Positions 9,756-19,592 of a DNA stretch of 64,000 nt are shown here, in pieces. The translations under genes were made by a program, and so were the position numbers. Origin of the DNA: Bryum argenteum. Its lineage: Eukaryota; Streptophyta; Bryopsida; Bryales; Bryaceae. The stretch covers positions 10,796,345 to 10,860,344 of the forward strand of contig CM073326.1 of NCBI GenBank assembly GCA_037043015.1. Reading direction: 5' to 3'. Below the pieces are notes generated by a model. That model was not told where the DNA came from, ran no database searches, and worked only from the letters and a program-made list of their open reading frames with translations. Position 1 is the first letter of the stretch. Every line of letters begins with the position of its first letter.

Positions 9756-11922
9756 ATGGCAGAGTGTATTTCCAAAGTGGAGACGACTACACGGCTTGCG
9801 CAATTGCGCGTGGATAACCTGGGAAGTGGCTGTTATCGTCGATCCGACCCGTTTAAGATCGGTCTTTGGAACTGGTATGCTCTCGACGGATGGCTTCGTT
9901 GTTTTCTCAATTGCGATCCGTCGATTTCAATGTAATGTTTTTCGATTATTTTCCGCATCTTTCTTGACCTATACTTGTCACATCTAGGTCTCGATGTACA
10001 CTAACTAGAATTGTACGAGCTTGTAGCATTTGTGTGTCGTAAGAGACTGGTTCTACTACTAGTTTGCGCTCTGCACTCCCCCTATGAAATTCCGGAAGTA
10101 CTAATATGCTGATGCACGGTCTTTAATAAAAACTGTTTTAGCAGTAAACCTGTACTGATCTACACTTCAGGAGTATAGGCAATTTTGTGATAACAGTGTT
10201 CCGATTGACGATCAGCTTACGAAAACTCGGCTATTTTCTAAAATTTGGCCATGTTACAACGCTTGTAGGCTTAGAGAAACGCCCGGGGTCAGGGCTGAGT
10301 TGCTTTTCCTTAGTTTGTAGTTGTGGTGTAAACTTCTTTTTTCTGTTCGCCTTTGTCATTTCATGTGGATAGCACTGGCTAAGATCAGTCAACAGAAAAA
10401 GTGAAGAGTAAGGGATTGTTTCATCAATTTCATTTTAGTGATTGGATTCTTCGGTTGATGTTGCACCTGGATGGAACAGACGAGGCCTCATTTGAATGTG
10501 TCGGAGTAGAACCCAGCACGGTAGTTGAGAAAGTGGGTATGGTATAGGGTTTATGTGTGATCATTTGTGATCAGTTCTGTTAGACATCATGTGTGATCAT
10601 GTGCTCCTACTTTTAAGAAGAGTAAGAACGGTTTGATGTTCAAGAGTGGGCGTGGCTCATATCTAAGCTGGTTAATGGAAACTTTGGAACTTATGAGACG
10701 CCATTCTTACAGGACAATTTTCATCGAGAAGAAGGCATCCCTCACGGTGCGCCTTTACCCAGAACATTGTCGCAAGGAGCAATCACCAATCGCTAGTTTC
10801 ACTGTTCGGATTCTGGTTCGTGGAGTTGATGGCCAACCTGTGGCCTCCAAAGATTTGACAGGTAAACCGACGTCCTTCATCTCCAATTCTATCTCCACAT
10901 CTTCGTCGCTCGAAGTTCATTAGCTTGATTTAGTTGTACTTTAAAGTAAGTGTTCGCAAAGTAAACCCTCGTTTGTAAAGCTAACTTCTGCGCATGGCAT
11001 GTGGCTGTTGACCAGTGAGTGACAAGTTGCTCCGAAGCTGCTCGGATGATTTTGTATGGCCATTAGACTACTCAGTAGCATACGGCAAATTCCTTGTCGA
11101 AGTTGAATTCCACGACTTGAAAGTTGCATCTTCGCCCGTGAGCTCTCTCCCCGAACTTCATGACTCCCTTCAAGGTTTAATACATAGTATGCTCGAGATC
11201 GAATTAAACCCTTCACAGATGTCTAATACCTTGGCCATGCATGTTTTGTCTATTGGATGTTTTTGTTACGGTGATTCTAGTTGAAATTGGTGAAACAATC
11301 AAATGTGCAGGGTGGCGAGCCGCATTCAATCTGGACAAGTGAGGAATACATACAAGCACAAGCCCAAGTTGGCTTATCCAAGTGCATCAGCAGGATGCTG
11401 GACGAAGGAATTCACACTGATGTGACAATTTGCACTTCAGATGGCAGTGTAGGTGCTCACCGAGCAATTCTTGCCGCACGATCCCCCGTGTTCGATTCCA
11501 TGTTCTCTCACGACCTAAGTGAAAAGCAATCTGCCACAGTCCATATCAATGACATGAACTTGGAGTCTTGTCGGGCGCTCCTCAGCTATTTGTACGGCAG
11601 TTTGAAGTACTCAGATTTTCGAAAGCACAGGATCGCTCTTGTGCGGGCCTCACACAAGTACGACATTGGGGATCTGAAGGAGGTCTGTGAAGCAAGCTTA
11701 GTGGACGACATTGACGGCAGTAACGTTCTCGCTAGGCTGCAACACGCATGGCTGTACCAGCTCAAGCATCTGAAACACGAATGCTTGCGGTATCTGCTGG
11801 AATTCGGTAAAATTCATGACCTGCGTGAAGAGTTCAATGCATTTCTGCAAGAGATTGACAAGGATCTTGTTGTTGAGCTCGTGCAAGAACAAGTTAAATT
11901 GCTCAAAATACACGGCTTGTAA
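9756..11922 (+). CDS. BTB/POZ domain protein of the At1g55760/At1g21780 type
   Basis: Four exons join cleanly: 9756-9874, 10713-10861, 11016-11137 and 11311-11922, all with GT-AG introns and matching phase, giving 333 residues, near the usual length of the plant family. The start at 9756 (MAECISKVETTTRLAQ) matches the family's N-terminus; frame upstream of it is not needed. Residues 1-130 form the conserved MATH-like front part (WNW at the exon 1/2 junction, then KKASLTVRLYPE, FVWPLDYS, GKFLVEVEF). A BTB/POZ domain follows at about 162-262 with HTDVTI, GAHRAILAARSPVF, MFSHDL and LLSYLYG, and then a BACK-like helical tail. Such proteins act as substrate adaptors for CUL3 ubiquitin ligases; the target is unknown. 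Introns are 838, 154 and 173 bp. No defect is seen. Confidence 0.93.
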
Positions 11923-12040
11923 ATTGTACATATTCCAAGTGCTATCTCTGCTTCTATGCATTAAGCACTTCGCTAGCTCACAATGTGCGAGAGATTGTCA
12001 ATGAGCACATTGATTAACAACGACGATGAAGTTATTTAGC

Positions 12041-12102
12041 CAACCTAAAGAACGGTGTGAATCCAATCTTTGGCACACCTAAAGAACGGTGTGAATCCAA
12101 TC
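12041..12102. repeat. Tandem duplication of about 31 bp downstream of the BTB gene
   Basis: CCTAAAGAACGGTGTGAATC followed by CAATCT occurs twice in direct repeat, separated by TTTGGCACA. It probably lies in the 3'UTR or just beyond. Confidence 0.8.
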
Positions 12103-12565
12103 TGGAGTTCTCCTCAGTTGCAGGAATAAAGAGTGTAAGCATATACCCTTAGGCAGGATTTCAAACTCTTGACAGTCCTTACTAACCTTGAGGGTCCATG
12201 AAGAGCCAATGACAAGTAATGTTTACGTATTGGATAGCTAGGATGTGGTAGTATGATGATTAGGGACACCAATTGAATTAAATTGCGATTGTCATTGCAA
12301 ACCCCTGAAAATAGAAAAGTCTCATGATTGGTCCTCGAAAGTAGGAAGATGAACATGGTGTCATGTTGGTTATATGGGATCATGCTTGATGTTCAAGGAC
12401 CACTTTAGTCATTTGGAGGTCACTAAAATAGGGATGAAATTGATGAAACTGTACTCGTGTCGATGTAACCGTACTAGGCCTTTGTTTTTTTACCTGTCTG
12501 CTTTTGCAGTATTGCTCTATATCAAGCATTGAATTATGCCATATTTCGTTCTTTCGAGCGGCTTA
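12103..12565. other. Spacer downstream of the BTB gene
   Basis: No gene, splice-compatible exon or recognised repeat is visible. It runs to the TTAA that flanks the first T1 element. Confidence 0.5.
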
Positions 12566-12935
12566 TTAACCCTTAAACGCCCATAGGGTCTGAAACGGGC
12601 AGCCCGAAATTGGATCACAACATTTTTTGGGCTTGGGCATCATGAATAGTGCACTTTTTGAACTTGGGCATCATGAATAGACCAATCAATGATGAGCTTG
12701 CAACCTCCTACAAGGTTATGTACAACCCCAACCTACCTACCACAATCCTTTCAAACCATAAAATCATACATACAAATTGTGATTTGAATTGTAAAATTTC
12801 ACTTTTTGAATGCATCATAAGACGGTGACCAGTTTGACATCAAAATATAAGTGAAAAATTGATTTCAGTGAGAGCTACAGAGAAGATTATGTTGGAATCA
12901 AGCCCCTCGGGCTTGCTTGGGCGTTTAAGGGTTAA
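12566..12935. mobile_element. TTAA-bounded MITE, family T1, copy 1 (370 bp)
   Basis: The copy begins TTAA-CCCTTAAACGCCCA and ends TGGGCGTTTAAGGG-TTAA, a 14-bp perfect inverted repeat inside TTAA. It carries a short internal direct repeat (ACTTGGGCATCATGAATAG at about 12632 and 12661). Three other copies in the window have 369-370 bp and high similarity. There is no coding capacity; this is a MITE-like non-autonomous element. Confidence 0.85.
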
Positions 12936-13224
12936 GGATATGCTACATAATGTTTATATTTTCCATTGTCCATTGACTTGAAGTTTTAGGTATGAGAATA
13001 TAGTGAGCAATAAAAGACAACAATGTTCTTGTAGTAGTTGTATGTAGACTGTTGCTTGATACAAAACTTGAGTCGCAAAAAGAAGATCTTCAAATTCTTT
13101 TACTTGTAGTATGTAGGTTCCCCGACGTAAATGGATATATGTCAAATTTTGAGTGTGTACAGTACTGATCTAGAGGTAAGTGTTGGCTACACTTTGGAAG
13201 AATCTCAAAAGAGGTAGAATATTT
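12936..13224. other. Short spacer between two T1 copies
   Basis: No gene or recognised repeat is visible. The 63-codon minus-strand frame at 12954-13145 has no recognisable features. Confidence 0.4.
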
Positions 13225-14072
13225 TTGTAACATTTAGTTGGTTAACCCTTAAACGCCTAGCTATACGGATTTGGGCAGCCCAGTATTGGATCACAACATC
13301 TTTTGCACTTGGGCATCATGAATAGTGCACTTTTTGAACTTGGGCATCATGAATGATCTAATCAATGATGAGCTTGCAACCTCCTACAAGTATTATACAA
13401 CCCCAACCTACCTACCACAATCCTTTCAAAGTACAAAATCACTCATACAAATTGTGATTTGAGTTCTAAAATTTCACTTTTTGAATGCATGAGAAGAAGG
13501 TGACCAATTTGACATCAAAATATTAGTGAAAAGTTATTGTGTTTGAGAGCTACAGAGGAGATTCTGTTGGAAACGGCCCCCTCGGGGCCGCTCAAGCATT
13601 TAAGGGTTAAAGCTCACAGCCCCCAATGAGGAGGTCGTGCGTTCTCCCCTCGTAGGTGCGGTGTTGACCACCATAGTTCACCTAACTATGGTGAGGGGTT
13701 CTTGGACCCCGTTGTATGTGTACCTCAAAGCCATCCACCCTCGAGAGGGGGAAGTAGTATTGTTCTACTTTCCCCTTGTCCAGTGGTCATCGGGATATTA
13801 GCATTACGAACCGACACTTCATTCACGCCGGCCCCTTAGAAAGGGACCGGAGTTTCTATCTATCTGTACCTCAAAGCCCTTGAGGGGGATATCATGTTGT
13901 GTATCTCTAAGGCACTAGTGGCTAGGTAGGAACTAGTGTACAGTAGTGTGTACCCCCAGAGGAGTTAATAGTCTCACCATTGGTGTGAAGACCTTCATCC
14001 AAGGATAGGTCAATCGTTCACTCTATTCACATCGGCCACTATTTAGGTTGGAGTTTATCTTCTCTGTAATAT
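13225..14072 (+). mobile_element. tRNA-derived SINE pair interrupted by a T1 element
   Basis: The sequence left of the T1 copy (TTTAGTTGG) plus that right of it (TTAAAGCTCACAGCCCCCAA) rebuilds a tRNA-like A-box region of the SINE seen intact at 17021. This is followed by a B-box-like GGTCGTGCGTTCTCCCC and the SINE body with CGGGATATTAGCATTACGAA and GGGACCGGAGTTTCTATC. A second, head-less and diverged unit follows from about 13855 to 14072. Confidence 0.7.
13242..13610. mobile_element. TTAA-bounded MITE, family T1, copy 2 (369 bp)
   Basis: Ends are TTAA-CCCTTAAACGCC and the diverged CATTTAAGGG-TTAA. The interior matches copy 1 (ACTTGGGCATCATGAATAG, CTACCTACCACAATCC, GAGAGCTACAG). It appears to have entered a TTAA inside the A-box region of a SINE. 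Confidence 0.85.
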
Positions 14073-14372
14073 TTCAAGGTAACAATTACCATGCAAATTT
14101 TGTTCTGGCAGGCTTGTTGGAGAGTGGTCAAAGGGAATCAATTCTAGAAAATGGGTAAAAGTTTGTGGGAGATTGGACCTTTTTCATAGTATTTTTGGGA
14201 CTTATCTTAGATTTGTAATTTGGATTAAAAGTTTTTTTTTCCCCTAAGATTTCTACAGGGTGCTCATTCTATTGCAAAGTGTCTGGTGGTAGAATTTGTA
14301 TACCAGATTCCAAAATTAAGACCTTCATCTAAAAGCTTTAGGTTTCAAATCTTGAAAATGCAGTTTAAGATA

Positions 14373-14417
<45 letters not shown>

Positions 14418-14735
14418 AAATTTTCTCTTAGAAAAATGAACCTCTTAGCGTGATTCCGGGTTCTAATAGGAACATTTTTATCTAGTAAATATCATCTCTT
14501 CATAAAGTGCTATATGAAGGGTTTTTTTAAAAAAAAAAAAAAAAAGCTTTTGAGACTCTCTTCATTAAAAAAAAAGCTTTTGAGACTCTCTTCATTAAGA
14601 TGCATTCAAAAATATTGTTATTTTTTTCCATAAGATCTTTAAAAAGGTGCATTATAATTTTAAAGTTGCACGTGGGAATCTTTGGGACCCCAAGGCCCGA
14701 CCATATGATTCATATGTTCATAACCGAAGCACTAC

Positions 14736-15389
14736 TTAACCCCTACAAACTTACTCCTAGGAATTTCAATTGTCTTTGATGAGTTGAATTTCAATTTGAG
14801 TCTATTTTGTACTCTGTCTGTCCCATTATAATTGTCTAGTAGGTTCTCTCAAATCTACCTCCCATCGTAGATTTGAGAAAACCTATTGGACAATTATAAT
14901 GGGACGAAGGGAGTATGATAGAAAGCTTAATAAAATTCAAGATTTTTTGAGTATATAGCATGGATTTTAGTAGAAGAGGTCTATTTTTGGACTACTTTCT
15001 TCTCTAGAATATAGGGTAGATTCCACCATTCTAGGCATTAATTGAGGCAAGAAAATTTTCTAGCATTGTTTTTTGGTTGTAGAGTGTTACTAATATAAAG
15101 GTGAACAACTTTCTAGTTGGTGATCTCTTTATTCCAATTGGTTTGCTGGTAGAATTTCTACTGCAAAGTGAAGATTCCGAACTTTTAATATCTAATTTGA
15201 GTACAAGTACATCATGTTCTTGGAATCTACAAGGCCTCATGGCTCCAAATTTGATCTAGATTATCTGTAGTAAGTCTGTTACAAGATTGTATAGTTAAGA
15301 TCTGAATGTCATACCTACATTTCCATTTATGACATTTCAAAGGAGATTTTGTTTTTGACTAAAAAGAGGTAAAGACATTTAGGGGTTAA
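14736..15389. mobile_element. TTAA-bounded element, family T2, 654-bp copy inside T4
   Basis: It begins TTAA-CCCCTACAAACTT and ends AAGACATTTAGGGG-TTAA, and its right half follows the 1296-2268 copy closely (CATGGATTTTRGT, GAACAACTTTCTA, GATCTGAAT). The left flank CACTAC and the right flank fit the T4 internal TTAA site read at 5351-5354, so the insertion point is directly visible. It contains a nested Stowaway-like MITE. Confidence 0.75.
14812..14913. mobile_element. Stowaway-like MITE, copy 1
   Basis: The 102-bp element is bounded by TA dinucleotides. Its right end, read inward on the minus strand, is CTCCCTTCGTCCCATTATAA, close to the CTCCCTCCGTYCC consensus of plant Stowaway (Tc1/mariner-type) MITEs. 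The left end is diverged (CTCTGTCTGTCCCATTATAA). The two halves form one long hairpin. It is nested in T2, which is nested in T4. Confidence 0.8.
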
Positions 15390-15758
15390 ATTTCATAGTG
15401 ACCCAAGTCAAATTACAAGTGATTTAGTAATGAAAATATTTCCAAGAGAAAAAGTCAAAAAAATGACCTCTTTAAGCTGCCTTGTTTCAGCTCGCAACCC
15501 AAGGATTGTCCTACAAGACTTAAAAATTGGAACTCAACTTTGCAAATTTTACCACATACACTTTGCAGTATAAGGAGCATCCATTAAAAATCTTAAGTAT
15601 AAATATTACTTCTAACCCCTTCATCTAAGGTGCCCAAAATTACAAAAACCTATCTTGGGTCTCAAGGAACTTTAGAGGTTAAAGTTGACTCGACAATTTA
15701 CCCACATCAAACTTAAAACTATTAAATCTTGTTCAATTTTAAGATTGTAATGGTCAAA

Positions 15759-16026
15759 TTAACCCCTAACTCTCCTTAAAACCCGAATCGGGTTTCGGAG
15801 GTTCCCGCAGGAGAAAAACTCAGCCAACTTTGACCATTATAATCTCACAAATGAGGAAGAATGAACGGTTCAAATTTGGTATGTGAGATGAATGTCAAGT
15901 GAACTTTGAGATCTTACGGTTGAATCTTTCAAATAATGCTTAGATTGAGATTTTTTGAGCTGAATCTAAGGGAAGGTCAAATTTTGCGACTTAGACCAAT
16001 TTGCAACAAGGAGAGTTAGGGGTTAA
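15759..16026. mobile_element. TTAA-bounded MITE, family T3, copy 1 (268 bp)
   Basis: Begins TTAA-CCCCTAACTCTCCTT and ends AAGGAGAGTTAGGGG-TTAA, a 15-bp perfect inverted repeat. The interior includes an AACCCGAATCGGGTT palindrome at the left. The copy at 22035-22302 has the same length in reverse orientation. Confidence 0.85.
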
Positions 16027-16439
16027 GCCAACGTTTTTCTTTCAGAAACTCCAAACAACCATTTTAGCTTCTTAAATTATGAGTCAATCTTCAAAACAAT
16101 TGCATTAATATCGTTCGAAATCTCTTGAATTGTTGAAAACTTTTACAATTTTTCTAAAAATGAAGATTTTCAATTGTGATATCTTACAACATAGGAAATC
16201 GAGTATATTCTTAAGAAACAAAAGAGACATTCTCTTCATTACCTTATCATAGATCTTGAGATGATTATTATGAAATCCATTTCTTTGTTAGAAATTTTAT
16301 ATATTTTGCACATGATACATAGGTGACACTCGTCATGTGATATTTGTTTTTTTAATCACCTTATATGTAGGGATATGCACATCATACACAAGTGACATTT
16401 GTGTGATATTCATATGTTAGCAAGGTGATATTATAGAGT
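16027..16439. other. AT-rich spacer
   Basis: No gene is visible. From about 16300 a degenerate GTGATA/TGATATT motif begins that continues past the SINE fragment to about 16760. Confidence 0.4.
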
Positions 16440-16765
16440 GTCCACCCTGAGAAGGGTTAGTAGTCCTATACCACTGTTGTTATGACATGTGGGCATACCA
16501 TCAAGGGTAGGTCGAATAGACACTATAACCACGCCAACCCATAGCGGTCTGATGTTCTTCCTCTTATTACCAAGGTGATAATTGGGTAATCTTCATATGT
16601 TACTTACATGATATACATGAGATACCCACATGGTAAGCAGATAACTAGGTGATACTTCTGGGATACTCATATGATAGTTGGGTGATAACTAGGTAATACT
16701 CACATGATACTTGTACGGTACCCAGGTGATAATTGGGTGATATTCATGTGATATTCTTCAGTATC
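16330..16765. repeat. Degenerate GTGATA(A/T) motif array
   Basis: The hexamer GTGATA and near variants (GATACTCA, GGTGATAAT, CATGATAC) recur many times, interrupted by a SINE fragment at 16440-16570. Clustering resembles the subterminal arrays of a DNA transposon, but no termini were found. Confidence 0.5.
16440..16570 (+). mobile_element. SINE 3' fragment
   Basis: It shares CCACCCTGAGAAGGGTTAGT, TGTGGGCATACCATCAAGGG, TAGGTCGAA and GTTCTTCCTCTTATT with 24008-24150, and more distantly with the 17021 SINE body. It lacks the tRNA-like head. Confidence 0.65.
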
Positions 16766-17020
16766 ACATGCATATCAATATCAAGATTTTTAACCTAAAT
16801 ATTTTTATATACTTCCGAATTCAAATGGGTAATTTGGAAACTTCACTTTATTGTTCTATTAAGGTCGGTGAAGAAACCCACCGGTCAAGAAATCAAGGGA
16901 AAATCTCGAATGTGATTGGTTGAAATTGATTCTCTTGAAATTAGATGTGATTGATTGAAGATGAAATTCTTGACCAACCAGTGAAGTTCTCCACCATAGC
17001 GTATAGTGTTACACTACAAA

Positions 17021-17461
17021 GGCACCACAAGCCTTGGCTTGGTGGTTGGGGCTCATGGCTCCCAACGGGGAGGTCGTGGGTTCTATTCCCCATGCCGGCG
17101 TGGTGCTCACTACTATAGTCCACCCAACTATTGTGGGGGTCCTTGGACCTTGTTGTATGGGTACCTCAAAATCCTTTGGGGGATACTATGTCAAGTATCT
17201 TCAAGGCACTAGTAACTAGGCTAAAAAGTAGCGTAGTTATAGTGTAGTATTGTTCCAATTTCCCCTTGTCCGGTGGCCATCGGGATATTAGCATTACGAA
17301 CGGACACTTCATTCACGTCGGCTCCACCCTCGAGAGGGGGGAGTAGTATTGTTCCAATTTCCCCTTGTCCGATGGCCATCGGGATATTAGCATTACGAAC
17401 GGACATTTCATTCACACCGTCCTCTTAGAAAGGGACCGGAGTTTCTATCTATCTATCTGTC
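17021..17461 (+). mobile_element. Full-length tRNA-derived SINE with duplicated body
   Basis: The head holds tRNA promoter-like boxes: GGCTTGGTGGTTGGGG (A-box-like) and GGTCGTGGGTTCTATTCCCC (B-box-like, about 34 bp on). The body contains a module (GTAGTATTGTTCCAATTTCC, then CGGGATATTAGCATTACGAA) present twice in tandem at about 17244 and 17343. The 3' end is GTTTCTATCTATCTATCTG. The flanks are ACACTACAAA (17011-17020) and ACACTGCAAA (17462-17471), a 10-bp target duplication with one mismatch. The long frames on both strands here are repeat artefacts. Confidence 0.8.
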
Positions 17462-17471
17462 ACACTGCAAA

Positions 17472-18551
17472 TAAAATAATGTCCAGTTTCATGCAAAGAA
17501 TAACCTAATGATGATAGTATACCAATCACAGTAATTATACAAATAGTGTCAAGATTGCCCACCGCTTCAATGTGTTGTCACATGAGAATCCCACTTACAC
17601 AAAGTTTCTTACCAATACCCGTCTTGATATCCGCCATCGTCAGTCATGCCCAGAAAACCGTAGCTGCTGCTGATTGTTGCCCTATGGTGCACAGACAGGC
17701 CGTTTCATTCAAGCTTTAAGTCACTTCAACACTGGTGACCAAAATTTTCCAAGCATGGGCACCCACCCAAATGCATGCAAATCGTGGCACCTTTTCACTG
17801 AATTTCGAACTAGAGTAAATATTTGCAATAGCCTCAGTACAATACGGTAATTCGATAGCCTGTTGTTGTCCTGGGACCAAGCTAGTATAGTATACATGTT
17901 GTACACACAGACAGCTGCCTAGCTAGAGTGCGGCCCACTTGCGATCGAAGTTGAAAGTATCAATGCAGTGAAAAGACTGAGGCATCTATTGGAGATCGCA
18001 AGAATCAAAGTTGCTATAACTTGTAGAACGAGTTTGGATACAGTACACACCAATTCATTGCTTTGAAAATGAAAGCAGGGTAACCTGCTCCTGTGGATTG
18101 GCTGATCGAGTCTGTACGTACAGTTGCAGTTGCAGTGCAGTATGACTCTCTTCTTCTTATAGCTGGCATGTTGTTGTTTCTGGGAATTGACTTCATTGCC
18201 AGAAGAGTGTCCTTTTTTGAGAGGCAGAGGAATTAAACCATTTCGGGAGAGGAATCTAGTCTAATTGTGGATAAGAATATTAATTCGAGTGATCACATGG
18301 CCAGCCAGCTTGTTGACCTGACCTTGGAAATACTGGATGCGTGTCCATCAGGGAAAGCACAGCAGTTGTAAGTACTCTGAAGATGATGAGTCACATGGAA
18401 ACCGGAATGAGTCAGAGACGGAATCAGGAATTCTGACTCATCAGTTCCGCCGAACTATGGAATTCAATATACTCTTTTAACGAAGTAAAGTTAGTTAAGC
18501 GTTAAGTAAGAAAAGAACCAAGGATTCTTTCTGAGCTTGTTTCAAGGTTGA
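17472..18551. other. Spacer without recognisable gene
   Basis: I see no splice-consistent exon chain. The base composition is more balanced than in the transposon clusters, and three TGA(G/C)TCA motifs occur near 18.4 kb. The approximately 60-codon minus-strand frames at 17721-17906 and 18014-18196 have no recognisable features. Confidence 0.4.
18387..18440. promoter_or_regulatory. Three TGA(G/C)TCA motifs within 54 bp
   Basis: TGAGTCA at 18387-18393 and 18408-18414 and TGACTCA at 18434-18440. This is the GCN4/bZIP-type core found in many plant promoters. No adjacent gene is identified, so function is open. Confidence 0.35.
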
Positions 18552-19140
18552 CGTTAACTCCTAAAGGTAGGCAGCCTCAAAATAGTCAAAATTGCCCTCT
18601 TTTGATTTGATGATGCAAGATGCAAATTTTTGAATTTGGACAAGTTTTGAATTGTGCAACCGTGAGATCTAGTACCTAGCTTGTACATGTACAAGTGTAT
18701 CAAATCTTAGATCCAAATTCCTCACCATTTGTGAGACCGTGAGGTTCAAAGTTTGAAAAATAGTTTTTTTCCATGTTGGAAAATGACAAAGTAAAGTTTT
18801 GGGGGCCAAAAAATTCCTCACCAATTTGTGAGACCGTGAGGTTCAAAGTTTGAAAAGTAGTTTTTTTTTTTTATCCATGTTGGAAAATGACAAAGTTAAA
18901 AAGTTTTGGGGGCCAAAAAAAACCATTTCGCATGGAGGCTCTTCAAATTCTTGTTCCTAGGTGAGTTAGGAACATGTTTATGCAATTTTTACCCTCTGAC
19001 GACTTGTAAAATCGATAGTAAGAGATGCTTGATTATTCACTTGGAGGTATACTGAAATTCAAATACAAAGGCCCATTTTCAACAATTGAAAAGGCGTGTA
19101 AAAATCATTGGATTGAAACCCAATGACTAGGGGTTAGACT
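18552..19140. repeat. Dispersed repeat R1, copy with internal duplication
   Basis: It matches 6845-7430 (AGCCTCAAAA, CACCATTTGTGAGACCGTGA, GGGGGCCAAAAA, TTATGCAATT, TGAAATTCAAATACAAA). A piece of about 80 bp around CTCACCAATTTGTGAGACCG is repeated twice (18720-18800 and 18812-18920). Confidence 0.6.
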
Positions 19141-19170
19141 ATTGTTACCCACTTGAAGTCTTGACCGGGT

Positions 19171-19592
19171 AATGGTTCCTGGTAGCTAACAGGGAGGCAC
19201 CAAAGAATCTATGGAGACCCTCCCAAGGGCTATTTGTTTAAGGTTTTGAATCTTGAAATGGGACATACGTGCAAATTACTCCAAGTGCATACTCCTTGAC
19301 AATTTAAACCAATACATTGAAAACTAGAGGGCTCCTTCACCCCTCCCCATCCTCCTTGGTACACTAAATTTGATAATTAGTGTTAGATTATTATAAGATT
19401 TGAAAATGCTATAAGTTTTGACTTTTGTTTAAAAAAATTTACCAAGAGCATTGATTCTGATACTATATAACGACCCCCATCTTGGCCAATACAGTGGGCA
19501 AAATTATTGAACAACAGTAAAAACTTATAACATGTTTATGTAAATTAGTATGTCTAACACTAATTATCAAATTTAGTGTAGCTGCTACCCAG
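19171..19592. mobile_element. Repeat R2 (GTAGC-ended foldback) split by a 217-bp MITE
   Basis: R2 ends are inverted repeats around GGTAGCTAACAGGGAGG and CCTCCTTGGTAGCTGC. Sister copies lie at about 24342-24548, 25083-25217 (inverted) and 27924-28256. In this copy the right end is split between CCTCCTTGG-TA and TA-GCTGCTACC by the element at 19362-19578. Confidence 0.7.
19362..19578. mobile_element. 217-bp TIR MITE with TA target duplication
   Basis: It has 26-bp perfect terminal inverted repeats starting CACTAAATTTGATAATTAGT and is flanked by TA on both sides (19360-19361 and 19579-19580). The unoccupied site, CCTCCTTGGTAGCTGC, can be read in the sister R2 copy near 24525. The TA duplication fits the Tc1/mariner superfamily, despite the CACTA-like first bases. 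The interior has no ORF. Confidence 0.85.

Larger units (their letters stand above)
14180..15682. repeat. Two T4-derived arms in opposite orientation around a T2 insertion
   Basis: From about 14180 to 14735 the sequence follows the T4 element from near its left end to its internal CACTAC-TTAA. It is interrupted by expanded T and A homopolymers at 14376-14416 and 14527-14545 and a short duplication (AAAGCTTTTGAGACTCTCTT at 14545 and 14572). After the T2 copy at 14736-15389, a short T4 continuation is followed by the T4 head in inverted orientation, ending TTTAGAGG-TTAA at 15682. The whole can be read as a foldback made of two T4 copies. Confidence 0.55.

Noticed and set aside
17221-17415. Repetitive minus-strand frame (ANIPMAIGQGEIGT twice)
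   Set aside because: It is the reverse strand of the duplicated SINE 3' module.
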